Below, in pieces: positions 10,243-22,335 of a DNA stretch of 64,000 bases; the stretch's first letter is position 1; the number at the start of each line of letters is the position of its first letter. The DNA is from Girardia tigrina (taxonomy: Eukaryota > Platyhelminthes > Tricladida > Dugesiidae). The stretch is taken from positions 1 through 64,000 of the forward strand of contig MQRK01216694.1 of assembly GCA_001938485.1 (NCBI GenBank), given 5' to 3'. Below the pieces are notes generated by a model, which did not search any database, was not told the DNA's origin, and worked only from the letters and a program-made list of their open reading frames with translations. The position numbers and the translations under genes were made by a program.

Positions 10243-10556
10243 TTGTTTTCAACTATTAATTATACTTATTTTGACTGTATGTAATCCTGAACGTCTGTTA
10301 TTATTAGTTTAACGAGGTTAGATTTTTTTTTGGTGTGTGATCTAAAATTTATCAATTGTTTGTCTTAATTGTCTTATTTTTTGTTATACAATTAAATCCA
10401 ACATATTCAATTTTATCTTATAATTATTTAATTATAGTGGCAAATATCTACTATATTAACCAATAAGAATCTTCGCAATTAATTAATAATAATAAATATT
10501 TTTCCTTTATTTCAAAAAATTGTGGAAAAAACTCAGAAATATATTAATTAAGAAAA

Positions 10557-13500
10557 ATGTCGAATAGTGAAAGTGATTTAAATTATTGTTGTAATGACAA
10601 ATCTTTTTGTGATAATAATAAATGTTCGAAAAATCATAATGATGTTGTTAATAGTATCATAGAAAGTATCTTTATTTGAAAGATAATCAATCACATTTAA
10701 AGGAAACCTAGTTGCAATATCTGCACTAAAATCTCAAAATCCATCATGAGGTTGATTTTTGTTTATTTGGTTGTTTTGTGAAAATAAATTACTTTATTTA
10801 TATTTTAATGTTACAATATAGCTGTAATCCTGAAGATATCTTGTATGATCCAAACCTTCACAAGTTTACAGAAATTCATCTCTCCAATTTGAAAACGAAT
10901 ATAGACAAAGTTGCCTTTGCGTCTGCCAATAGTGAACTGTCTTCATTTGATGACGTCACTTTTTTTGGATAAATATGCTTCTTTTGCTCAGAGAAACGGG
11001 GTTTTCATGTTTGGAACTGACCTGGTGGTTGACAGCTTCCTTGCCTTTTTGTTTTCTAAAAATATCTATCATCCTTTTCCTGATAATGATGAAATTCTTC
11101 TTGAATTCATTCAGCATCTTGCGACTAGCCATTCTACTAACATATTTAACAGTAGGAAGATCAAGATTAATAAGATGAAACTTCAACAAAAACTGTCTAT
11201 CTTCTCAAAAAAGAATAAAATTCAGTTCACCTGGTTTGAAGCTATCTATACCAAATTCTTGCGGTTCACTTGCTTAGATATTGACTGCACCTTAATGAGT
11301 CTTTACTCAACTAGTGCTCTACGCCAGTTTTTTGATTCCATCTCTCTAATAACAGCACTGCTACCAATCGGTTCAATGATAAAATTGTTAAGTTATACTA
11401 TGGAAACTTTCTCCAGGCGTTTGACCGATACTTTTTGAAGAGGCGTTTTCCTTTAATTATCAATCAGTATTGCTTTTCTCGGGTTCACTGATTTTGTTTG
11501 CAGCAAATTTAAATTTGAACCATATGGTATCTTTTCGGACACTATGTTCAGCTGCTTTACTAGCTTTGGATATGAACCTATTAAATTCAATATCCTTAAT
11601 GGCAAACTGGTCTTCATTAATAGGAAATCGTTCTTGGCAAGAATTGAAACCTTCAAGAAAAAGAATCATTTTTCCACTCCTACTGTTACTAACTTGTTCT
11701 CTGCTTTTGTCTCCTTTATGACTTGTCATTTTGACTTCAGCAACTGTGAATTTTTTTCGACTTTCTTCTTTACTTCTTTCTTCAAACATTTATCCATTGA
11801 TGTTATCTATAATACTGATTTGGACTCGGGTCATGAACAGGCTCCAATTAAGTCTCCTAAGCTTAAATTCATTGACAAGAAATCCTTCTTTAAAATTTGT
11901 GACTCTCTTATAAAATCTGAAGGCTACATCATCCGACCTAACATAGAATTTTTCCGAGTTTTTCGAGTTGCTTCGGATGATTGTACCAGCTCTCTTTTTG
12001 AAGAAAACGTCAAATCCTTCTTAAAGAAATTTTCGATTTCCTCTTCTGTTTCTAAATCGGCTGGTCGTCAAATAAACAGAAAAAAAGCTCTAGGTAAACT
12101 ATGGGAATCTTCTGCTTGTGGTGAAACAATCATTGATGATTCTGTTGTTGAACTTTTCTGCACTTTTGTTGCTGACCGTCCTCAACGATCAATCTACTCA
12201 TCCCAGGTCCTCTCTGAATTCTTTACCTACTTAAAATCTTGCTGTCTTACTCAACGATTTACTGATGTATAGACAAACTTCTGTAGAGACCACAACCATG
12301 TTGTGCCTCATAATCAGCTTAGCTCTCTGAATTTTAAACGATTCATGGAACTGGTTCCATCTGCCGACTATCTTGATTTTGCAAACATTCAACAGTTTCA
12401 CACTCTTTCCTCTCCTGTCGAAGTGGTGTCTGGTAAAGGAGTTATTTTTCTTAATCGTCTAGCTGTTTTTGTTGGCTTTCATAAATAAAATGAAACTCAA
12501 GGATCTCCATGTGTTTTCGAAGACTCTTTCTTTGATGAATATATCTCTCTTATTGAAAGAGCTGACAACATTATCCCTCTTTCTCCTGAATCCTTTGAGT
12601 GGCTTATTGTGTTGCAAACTTCCCCCGAACCTACTCTCTCTGTAAATACTCTGGAACAGGATGTTCTTATTGCTATTCAAGAATTTATTGAGGTGCCCAC
12701 TGGCAAGTCTGATTTTTTCATTAACTATCTCTTTGATAAAGTTTCCAAACTTGGTCGTGCTGAACAAATAACATGGCTTCGAGATAGTTAACAGGCAATC
12801 TGTTCACATACTCACTCTCGTGAACCAGTTTTTCAGTTATCTGAGCCTCAACAGAGTTTGCTCTTATGCGTATGATGTATGCAAAGAGACTGCAAAATCT
12901 GCATGTTTTGTGCTGGATCAAATTAGAAATTTGATTTCTATTATTGAACTCCCTGATGATCTGGATGCACGTGCAAACTTGGAAAAGATAGCCGAAACAT
13001 TTTTGACTATGATTTGTACAGAAGAGAAGTTTGACATCATTACGAGTGATGAAGTTTATGACATTGATTGGGACGATGTCGTGCTGACCAGGGACTCTAC
13101 TTATGTTTCTCTATCTCAAATTCTTGGCACTGATTTTGATGCTTAACCGGATGAAACTCATTTGCCTGTTACTCAAGACTTGTTCTATGGATTCTCTGCT
13201 CCTGAAATCCACTCGTCGTATCCGATTGTCACTTCTTTCCCTATCTTTTAACACCCAGGACTCCTTTGGCAAGCATGCCAACTGGTCATCTAGAATCCCA
13301 GTCTGTTACTCCCACTGAAAATATATATCCACTAGTCTCTAGTGATAATCTGTATGATGATGTGTTTCCTCCTTATGGCCCCAAGGACTCCTTCCATGTT
13401 TTATCAGTCCCCATGGGCTGCATATCTGCATCGCTTATCACTTCCTCATCTGCACAGTCAATCTTTTTTACCACCAGGGCTTCAACTGCTACTTCAACAA

Positions 13501-14969
13501 AAGCAATTCTGAATTCTCCGAACACTACTCCAATCAATAACATTGGGTCACATTTCGGAACTCTTTCAGAATCTGACTCCGACTTCAGTCTATCAACTTC
13601 TGGTTCAAACACTCGTCAATCTCTTATTTCTAGATTCATCACTAAGTGTGAAAGTAAAGGGAAGTTCTTTGGACACTTCTGTCAAAAGGTTGCTAACCGC
13701 TGCAATGTCCGAGCCTCAAGGAACAATATGGTTAAGCAGTGTATTTCTGAGATTGCTCAAACCTGTAAATCAACTGAGTCTATCGTTCAGAACAATGTGA
13801 CCATACAAACAACTATCCAAGAAATTACTCTCCGATTTGAATCTATCGTGGCGGAACGCCGTTCCAGTTACGCAGCCTGACGGTATGAGAAACCTCGCCT
13901 TGCTCCGAATATTTCATGTATTGCGAGCAGAATCCCTGATCTCTTTTCTCAACTTGCTTGTCTTCCATTCTCTGGCTCCGATATTGATTGGTTTCTTAGT
14001 GCTTTCGTGTGTAATCCGCAATCTATTCCTATCAGCGCTGAGATGACTCGCACTGCTGTTGTGGACAGGAAGTTATTCGACAAATTACTAGACAATCTAC
14101 CTGATCTTTTTGCTCCTATTCTTGTCTCCGGATCTCACTGGATCCTTCTTCATATCTCTCTCCGTTTTTCTTCTACCTGTTGGTATGATCCCCTTGTGAA
14201 CGAATCTCCTTACATTAGTAAAGCGCGTTTCAGCTGCCTCAAGCTAATTTCGGCTCTTAATGCTTTTGATCCCAGTCGCCAAATCCAATTAAAAGACTCG
14301 CCGTCTCATGATTTCAAGGTACATGGAAATGATTTTGAATGTGGACCAATGATTTGTGCCTATGCAATATGGATTTGTTTACGTTGCTCCAACTTGGATA
14401 TGTCAGCATTGTTGATTCGTAAAGTTGTTCATTTATTGGGAAATTGCACCTTTTCGGTTGACATTGGGAATGTTCCTGTTAGCGCTTCACCTTTCCCTTT
14501 CCTTTCATTCTCTCACCGACATGTGGATGCTCTTGCTGAAGAGTCTATCAACTGTAAGGATGTTTTTGTCGTCCCGTTCACTCTCTCTAGAGCCATCGCC
14601 GTTGTGAACCGGGACTTCATCATGGAAAACCTTTGTCTTAGAGATCTTGCTCATAAAAAGAAACTTTTATTTCTTCTGTTTTTCCGTCAGATATGGTGGA
14701 TTTTGGTCGCTTGTGATCTAATGTCTAACTAAATCTCCATTTGTGATCCGATTGGCCTCCAACAACTATCTATATATGAATCGATTATTAATAAATTCAC
14801 TCAATTCTGCTCTAATTTTTGTCTTATCAGGATGGTTTACTCTGACTCTCCACCTAATATAGTCACTTCCTACAAGTTTATTGACAGTGATCCTCTTATC
14901 TGTGGATACATGAGAAATTTATCGGGTGTCTCTTTTGATAATCGGATTAACATTCGATTAAAACATTGA
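10557..14969 (+). pseudogene. Large broken coding region with Ulp1/C48-like protease segments
   Basis: About 4.4 kb of plus-strand sequence has protein-like composition (Ser, Phe, Leu and Thr rich, with a T/C-rich coding strand) and sharp AT-rich borders. It opens with ATG 10557 (MSNSESDLNYCC...) and ends near 14969. It is broken in roughly ten places. Near the end a stretch fits Ulp1/SENP (C48) cysteine proteases: GSHWILLHISL with the His, CWYDPL with the Asp, and NDFECGPMICAY with the Cys (about 14130-14365). A second, weaker copy follows: IWWILVACDL, ISICDPIG and DSDPLICGYM (about 14690-14910). GETIIDDSVVELFCTF near 12120 resembles the start of such a domain. No reverse transcriptase, DDE transposase, capsid or terminal repeat was recognised, so the element class is open. 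Treated as a fossil. Confidence 0.5.
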
Positions 14970-14974
14970 TTAAC

Positions 14975-17245
14975 ATCCATCATAAAATTCCTGACAAACT
15001 TTTCAAAACCAAATATTTTAATAATTAATTTTTTTATTTTAATATTTTACAGTTGAATTATATATTAATTTAAAATGTAAAATATACGAAATTTGTAAAA
15101 TATAAAATGACTAAAAATCTATTGCAAATATTTTATTAATAATTTTTCAATTTTAAGAAAAACCATTTCCAAAATAAAACTTTTAAATTTTTTAAAAAGT
15201 AAATTTCAAATTTTTTTTAATGATATTCGAAGTAAAATGAAGAGAATTTTAGTTTTCAAATTAATTTTTGATGAATAATTAATATTTTATTTTATTAATT
15301 TTAATTAGGTTTAATTTTTTTGGATATATAAGAAAGAAGTGTAAATTTAAAAATAGAGAAAAAATAAAAACAAATTTAAATTTTGGAAATAATTTATATT
15401 TTTTTCTTTTTTATTATTATTACAATATATGAAAAATTCAATGGGAAAATAGCATTTTTATTACAGCACAAATAGTCAAACAATATTATGATGGAGTTCT
15501 TTTTACACAGTTAAATGTAACAACCTATATACAACAAATAAATAAATTAGCAAAATTTGATATAGGGCATAGTCAAGAAACTTCAACTAAAGAAAGTGAT
15601 ATCTAAGAATGATATGGTAAAATCGGATTACCAAGGGCATTATGCGAGCCATTAAGAGCTGATAAACTTGCTTTGTACCAATCGTTTTCTGATGAATCCT
15701 GAAATACATAAATCATTAATTATGGATTTTGGAAGAGGTTATTGAAAAATTCAAGAATTCAATTATAAAATTTTACAATAATAATTTATTAAACCTAAAA
15801 TGTCAAGTAAAATAGGAAGTATGTTTAGCAGTAAATCCGTCACTCCTATCGGTTTACGTTACAATATACTGGGTGTCATGTCACATACATCGGAGAGACA
15901 TGTCGTCATCTCTGTAAACGAATCAAGGTAAATAACCAAAGGGGGTGAAATAAACAGAAATGTTTAGATAGTTTAGTAGATTTAAGTAGTTTTAAAATGT
16001 TGTGTTCATAATGTGATATTTACTTGGAGAAAGTGTTGTAAAAAGCACTGATTATTAAGACTATTGATTCAAAAATCAATGTGCCAACACCATTCTTCTT
16101 CTTCTTTATTGAAAATATTCTAAGGTTTTAGTGAAAATTTTTTACTATATACATGATCTATTACTTAATATTCAAATTTGAACCGATCTACCGATGATAT
16201 CATCTCATTTTAACAAAATTCATACATAATCTTTAAAAAATTTATAGGACATTTACGTAGATTCAAATTGTAAATTAATTTAGCTTAAAATTTCAGAAGA
16301 AAAAGAAGAATGTTTTATTCTGCTGGGTTTAAGCTTAAAGTCATCCAATATGTTCAGAGTTTGGAGGAGAATCGAAAAATAGAGAGTGAAGCTATCAATG
16401 ACGAAAGTGACAATTGAGAACTGAATGATGTTGTAAATGGCTTTGAAAAGGAACTTGTTTGGGGAAACAGTGACTTTAAAGAAAGGTTTCATACTTAATA
16501 TAAATCATTTAGATTATTACATATTTTATTATAACTTCTTTTTGTGCGAAAAAGGCTTTTTTTCAAAAATTTTGTTGTGTAAAAATCTTATGTGCTAAAA
16601 TTACGATAATTTAATGGTTGATTTGATTAAGATTATTTAAAGATAGAACTAATAAGTTTTTCAAAAATTATTGAGAAACCAGTCCATATTTTCCCACATC
16701 ATGGTTGTGAAGAACATTGAGACAATTATCATTTGAATATTTATTATTATCACTATTTAGAGTCATCACAACTCTCAGAAGATCGTTCAATACTTAATGT
16801 TTGGCATTGCTCTAATTGGTTTTATTTTTATATTTTCAATGATGATTACTCGAACAATTTTTCTAAATCTTTCTAAAATATTTAATTTCCAAAAATATTT
16901 ATTAAAATTAATAATTTTAGTTATTTCTTTTACGGGTGTTGGCGTTGGGCAGCGGAGGAGCAAAATCACTGTATGGCCGGTTTCCGCATACCGGCACTTA
17001 TTTTTTCCCACTTCCAGCACTGTATATATATATATATATATTTCAGTTATCATTTATCGAAACAGGCTGCGCAATCGCATTGAATGTGTCAAAGCTTGCA
17101 GTGAGCAGTTGACAGAAATCACAATGAATTGAGGTGTTAACAAAATTTACAAGTAATACCAATGACGTAAACGAAGAACGTCTGAGGCATACGAAAAGTT
17201 TAAAGTCAGCAAATTGCAAATATTGTTGAATTCACATGACACTCA
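14975..17245. other. AT-rich, no gene seen
   Basis: 14975-15470 is almost pure A/T. 15470-16800 is unique AT-rich DNA with short unsupported frames. A (TA)n run sits at about 17021-17042. A small GC-richer patch at 16930-17010 has no recognisable content. Confidence 0.45.
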
Positions 17246-17249
17246 AACG

Positions 17250-17530
17250 GAACGGCAACTCCAGGATCAATAAAATGTGACACAAAACGTAAGATCCAGA
17301 AAAATTGGTTTCATATGCACTGAATGTTAGACAAAGGAAAACCGAAAATACCCCTGAAAAATACTGTTCATCCTTTTTCAATCGTATTTTGACCACTGAT
17401 GTAAAGATGATATGTTTGGAAAATTTTAAGTATTACAGATTGGGTATAATTCCAGATGAAACAGATATCGATAGCAAGGCCTATGGACCTAAGTGCACAG
17501 AAGGATGTGATCCATTATGATCTATTAAAA
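17250..17530 (+). mobile_element. mariner-type transposase relic
   Basis: The plus frame from about 17305 gives SYALNVRQRKTENT, then FFNRILTTDVKMICLENFKY and YRLGIIPDETDIDSKAYGPK. This matches the mariner pattern VPHxL...FLxRIxTGDEKWIxxxNxKxxxSWxxPGExxxxxxxP around the first catalytic Asp. Upstream and downstream parts are not recognisable and no terminal repeats are found. The copy is short, old and dead. Confidence 0.45.
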
Positions 17531-17577
17531 GCTTTCAAAGATTTTAAAACTGTGGGCTGTCAAGAAACAAGCTCTGC

Positions 17578-18240
17578 TCAAAAAAGACCTAATATCGAAA
17601 GTGATATGGCTTCATCACAAACATTAAAAGTGGTGAAATAAACTTTTGAGGCAATAATTTGGTAAACACGTTCGCATATGGCTAAATCACCCCTTTGTAA
17701 CATCAATGTGGCGGGCTCTAGCTGATCTGAGATTACCATAAGTGTGGGAATCTGAAATTGAGGGTGGGAAAGGCCGGTGTGTATAAGATAAAATTCCTCC
17801 GTGAGGGATGGCATTTGGTGATTGAGGTCCAGGCTGCCATCATGCCTACTTGCTTCAACGTGTCGCGATCCGTTTCTGTCGATCCATTTGATTGGAGTAT
17901 GCTGACGCTCGGTGAGCACGTGCTCGGGGCACACGTCTTTCGCGGCCGTTATGGATTTATTGAGGAGCGGCGGCAAAATACACTTGTCTTGAGGCGCGTC
18001 TGCATAATTCAGAGCATCTTGAATTACCGATTCGATAACGTCGTCGAGATTCGATTTAATTTTCGGTGGGGAATTCGATTCTATCAGAGTTGATGTAGTT
18101 TGACTAGTGCTCTCGTATTCGAGTCCCATATCTTCTTTGAAATCATCGTCTAAATCTTCCTCGTGAATTATATCATGATCTTTGCCGACAATGTGAGGCG
18201 CATCGATATTATTCCCCAATAAATGATCGATATAATTTAT
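17578..18240 (-). CDS. Unassigned 220-codon open frame, acidic N-terminal half
   Basis: On the minus strand, uninterrupted from the in-frame TAA near 18240 to a TGA at 17578. It begins INYIDHLLGNNIDAPHIVGK, continues EEDLDDDFKEDMGLEYE and SNLDDVIESVIQDALNYA, then IKWIDRNGSRHVEASRH and GSLDLNHQMPSLTEEFYLI. There is no ATG near the start; the first internal Met in a usable context is MGLEYES. GC is well above the flanks between about 17750 and 18190, while the last 60 codons overlap DNA of uncertain nature beside a mariner relic. A GTAATC donor-like site follows ...FQIPTLM. Likely an exon or exon fragment of a host or foreign gene. Family not recognised. Confidence 0.35.
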   Translation of the reverse strand: MNYIDHLLGNNIDAPHIVGKDHDIIHEEDLDDDFKEDMGLEYESTSQTTSTLIESNSPPKIKSNLDDVIESVIQDALNYADAPQDKCILPPLLNKSITAAKDVCPEHVLTERQHTPIKWIDRNGSRHVEASRHDGSLDLNHQMPSLTEEFYLIHTGLSHPQFQIPTLMVISDQLEPATLMLQRGDLAICERVYQIIASKVYFTTFNVCDEAISLSILGLF

Positions 18241-18779
18241 TTAAAAGCAAAATTTAAAATTCCCTAAAAAATTTATTTTGCATTTGCATTATTATTCAAA
18301 CAATCGTTTGTTTTTGAATTCACAAGATCAATTCACAGTATTTAACTGTTTTTAATTAACAAAATTAATTTACCAAATTAATTTGTTCCATTGTTGTCGG
18401 TAATTTTTTCTAAGTCAATTACAATGTTTTATATTTACTAGAAAAAATATTATTTATGGGTGAAACTGTTTTTTTTATTTTAAAAGTGAAAGAAAAAGTA
18501 AAATTGATTAATATTAAAATTTGTTTAATAATTATTTTGTGAATTAGGAATTTTATTTATAAAACGAACATGTGTGTTAATTTGTGTTCACTACGATAAG
18601 AATTAAATATTCATAAATACTTAACACATTGTGATTGGGCAGTTTTCAGCCGCATACTAGTGCTGGTAACGGGTGATTTTTCGCGTAATTTCGCGCTAAC
18701 CTAGACCTCTAGAAAAATTGCGATAACTTCAAAAATATTTGTTTGATTTCAATAATTCTTTTTGCAAATTATTTATTTT

Positions 18780-18911
18780 ATTACATTTTATTTTATTATA
18801 TTTAGAAATGTATTCTTCATNNNNNNNNNNNNNNNNNNNNNNNNNNNNNNNNNNNNNNNNNNNNNNNNNNATTACATTTTATTTTATTATATTTAGAAAT
18901 GTATTCTTCAT
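18780..18911. other. 50-N gap between identical 41-bp flanks
   Basis: N from 18821 to 18870. The 41 bp before it (18780-18820) and the 41 bp after it (18871-18911) are identical (ATTACATTTTATTTTATTAT...). The simplest reading is two contig ends that really overlap and were left unmerged, so the gap probably has no real length. Confidence 0.85.
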
Positions 18912-18944
18912 CGTTAAACTAGTGCAGAATTTCACATAAAGTAG

Positions 18945-18946
<2 letters not shown>

Positions 18947-18990
<44 letters not shown>
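18947..18990. repeat. (TA)n microsatellite
   Basis: 44 bp of alternating A and T inside the long TTAA MITE, just right of the small gap; a likely cause of the assembly break. Confidence 0.9.
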
Positions 18991-18993
<3 letters not shown>

Positions 18994-19781
18994 CTATGTA
19001 CTCGATATTTAGCTTTTAGCAACGTCCGACCACCAAAGAGTAATGAAATAAACTAAGAAAAATATTATTCTTCGTATTAGTGTTGCATGTAGACCGTGAT
19101 ATGTACCGCTATCTTCGACTATTTTTGTGATGAATAACACTACCTCGATACCCATCGTACACCCCATCTATTGTTCTCAAAAGGTTTTTACCTGCATGGC
19201 TACAACCCTACAGACGCTATATAGCGAAAACTCAAGTATATTGGAACCCGTATTTTAACGTGACCCGCGCTCCACCAACAATCTATCAAAAACGTATAAA
19301 TACGTGATCCGCTCTCTAGTAATAATTTGCTAAAAACGTATTAATACGTGATTCGATTACAATGTGTTAACAATGCAAAATCATGACTAATATAAATGAA
19401 ATTCATATTTGTAAATAAATCAAATCTATTCATTTACAACGAAAAGAAGACAAATCTCAAAGCATTTCTAACTACTTGAAAACGCCTTACAAATATCATA
19501 ATTGCAATTATGATAATAATATTTAATAACCCTTTTTTCTTAAACTTAATGATTAAAAAAAAGATTTGTCATAATAAACAGAACTTTATCAAACATGGAT
19601 GACAAAAATGAACCTTATGTATTAATTTACTGCTATAAATAATTACCGATTTTATTTAATCTTCATCTCAAAGTACGCATAACGGAGTGCTAACGCACGT
19701 AAATTCTGCAGTGTAAAGATCTTTCAACTATTGAACTTAAATTTTTGTATTTTAAAATTAATACCGTAAATTATAATATTA

Positions 19782-20646
19782 GGTTGTCAAGTATGAAATT
19801 TGTAGACGTAATTACAATAAATTCAAATACTAATAAATTGACACTGATTCAAAATTTCGTTGCTCAGTTCTTTTTCTCATTGCTACATATCTTGGTTATT
19901 GAAGACATCAATAAAATTAATTCAAATTATCGAATCGCTTGGCTCAAATTGGTAATGTGAAAAAATTGAATAAGTAGATTCATCAACAGTTGAATGAAAA
20001 GCTTAATCAAAGGCATTTGGATGATTACTTGATGATGCTTTCTCGTAATAAATATCATAACCCTTTTGAATCGAATCATCACTTGAATTGATAATCACAA
20101 ACGTTTAACAAGCTGAATGGACTAGAATGAAACTCCAAAACGCAGTCCAAAGCACAATATTCATCAAAAGAACCTGATTGTGAGGGTTTGATCCTCTGCC
20201 CGCGATCACAGTAGATGTCTTCTGTAACCGATTGTAAGATATGATGCAGAAACTCAAGGAAAAAAGGCCGCGTTCGGTAAACAGGTTTACTCGCATCTTG
20301 TTCCACGACAATGCAAAACCACATACTGCACTTAAGACCGTGACAAAACTACAGGAACTTGAGCATCATTCTCCATATTCACCAGACCTAGCTTCATCTA
20401 ATTATCATTTCTTTCTAAATTTGAACAACTTTTTGACAAGAAAAAATTTGAATCCCGAAGATGCCGTAAAAATGGCCTATCAAGAATTTATAGATTCTCT
20501 CCCACTAAATTCTTATTCAAATGGCCTCAACAAACTGCCGCTTAAATGACCAAAGTGTGTTGATAACATGGATGCATATTTTGTTGAATGACATAAATTA
20601 CCAATAAATTTCGATTTTAGTTCTACAAATTTCATACTTGACGACC
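19782..20646 (+). mobile_element. mariner family M2, internally deleted copy
   Basis: The left repeat begins GGTTGTCAAGTATGAAAT at 19782. The right end (about 20622-20646) is its inverse complement ending ..CATACTTGACGACC, with over 20 bp matching; TA lies on the left. The 3' half of a transposase is readable: MMQKLKEKRPRSVNR, LFHDNAKPHTALKTVTKLQ (second Asp) and SPYSPDLASSNYHFFLNL (third Asp). The first third is missing or unreadable. At 865 bp it is shorter than the second copy of the same family at 48218-49470 (about 1.25 kb), so this is a deletion derivative. Confidence 0.8.
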
Positions 20647-20649
20647 AAA

Positions 20650-21930
20650 TAGACAATGCTCACCTTTCATTTTGTCTTGTATTGTCACCCGTATTGGTTG
20701 GTGAATCATTAAGACAACAAATAACAATTGAAATTACACTAACAAATGAAAGAAAAAAAGTGCGCGTTATCTATTAGAATTTACGGTAATTAATTTACAT
20801 TAAATTTAATTAATCGATTTATTTTAATAATCCAATATCAAAAATTGATTTTTCTAACCAAAAGAAAATCTCTCACATAAAAAATTAATTTTTTCTCTTT
20901 TCATTAAAAAAAAATTTTTTTTTCTCTCAAAAAATAAAATTCATTTATATAAATAACATATTTTAATAAAATTAAATAAAAATATCAAATAAGAAAAAAA
21001 ATCACCTCTAAACTCATATTTTCTTGTAATTCTTGGTTTCCGGTCCACCAGAACTGAACATAAAAGAAGATTAATACAAAAAAAAACAACATCACATCTC
21101 ATTTCTACTTTTATTTAATTAAAAAAATATTTTCTTCAGAAATCAATTAAATTAATTTAAATAAATTAATTAAGCCATGTAAACTTTAAACAAATACAAT
21201 TACGTTCAGTTAAATGTAACTAATGAAAATTTAGTTTCAACACTGTTAGATCTAATTAACATCATTATTGTGATTTGCTTTGAAAACTACATAACACTTT
21301 ATAGCAGCACAGATGCCTTGCCCAGTGGTCAGTCCATCTGGTCAGCGAACTCTAAATGATACCTAGTCTACTCTTTTCAAGATGTACGCCCCCATCTGTC
21401 AGGTAATTATCCACCGAAACATGGGAGTGTGTAAGGAAGCAGCATGCGAGTTTCTCCAATCACCTCGTTCATTGCCTGAATGAGTACTTTGCTAATTTAT
21501 ATCAAGTAGTTTTTAGACTTTCTCTTCTAACTAATACCCATTTATTACTCTATGCTAATACCGATTTCTAACACCACCACAGAAATCTCCCGGGCTTTAA
21601 AGCCAAATTATCAGTCAATACTGACAGTGTAGAGTCTATTATTATTCGCACATCAAAAGTCAACTTCCATTTTAAGTACTTCAACAAGGTTTTCTGACTG
21701 ATTTGATGTGGGAATTGAAAATTCTAAAACATCGGTAAAGATCCCAATGAATCACAATTTCATTGTCGACACTAATGAAGACTCACTTTTATCAAACAAC
21801 AATAACAAAACCGGAGCAAAGAAAACGAATTTCATCAATAAAAAAATAAAAAAGAAATATTGATAAATTTAATGACAATAAATTTCGATGGATCAACTAT
21901 AATCTTAAGGTTGCTAATTAATAATTTAAT
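20650..21930. other. No gene seen
   Basis: AT-rich to about 21290, then mixed unique sequence at 21290-21720 (GC somewhat higher around 21300-21480) with no supported coding frame, RNA gene or repeat ends. Confidence 0.4.
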
Positions 21931-21931
21931 T

Positions 21932-22187
21932 CACCTGTATGTAAATGCTAAAATAATGATTATGTAATCGATTGCAAGAAATCATGCTAGTCTAAAATTC
22001 TCAATAAGCTGATACTAATATTTATAATTTCAAAATTCTTTGTGAGCATTTTGATAGTTTCATATTTCATGTTGACCTAAAATCAATGTTAACTTAGAAG
22101 TCTCAACCAGCTTATTGAGAATTTTTGATTAGTGTGATTTCATGCAATCGATTACTTAATCATTATTTTTGCCTTTACTTACAGGTG
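21932..22187. repeat. Foldback element with 80-bp arms
   Basis: Arms 21932-22011 and 22108-22187 are inverse complements at roughly 85 percent over 80 bp. The left arm starts CACCTGTATGTAAATGC and the right arm ends GCCTTTACTTACAGGTG. The 96-bp loop has no similarity to the arms. No coding capacity. It lies 150 bp beyond the last visible exon of the homeobox gene and could form a long hairpin in a readthrough transcript. A palindromic MITE is the likely origin. Confidence 0.7.
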
Positions 22188-22335
22188 AATAGAACTATTG
22201 ATCAGTGACCTGAAGATGAAGTTTGATCGGAATATATTGTTATAAAATATATTTTCAAATGGATTAATTTTGTTTTTCATAAAAAAATTGAAGCTTATCA
22301 TTATCTTGTAAATGGGTTAAATTTTTATTATAAAA

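Larger units (their letters stand above)
18621..19370. mobile_element. TTAA-flanked (piggyBac-type) MITE, long copy
   Basis: Bounded by TTAACACATTGTGATTGG at the left and its near-inverse ATTACAATGTGTTAA at the right, so the TTAA target duplication and about 12-bp terminal repeats are kept. The first roughly 60 bp and last roughly 190 bp match the 203-bp element at 31340-31542. The middle (about 18690-19170) is absent from that copy. No transposase is encoded. It contains ACGTATxAATACGTGAT sub-repeats near the right end, a (TA)n run (18947-18990) and a 50-N gap. Confidence 0.7.

Noticed and set aside
13373-13612. Minus-strand acidic frame within the 4.4-kb relic
   Set aside because: Antisense to the plus-strand coding register, which shows the protease-like motifs.
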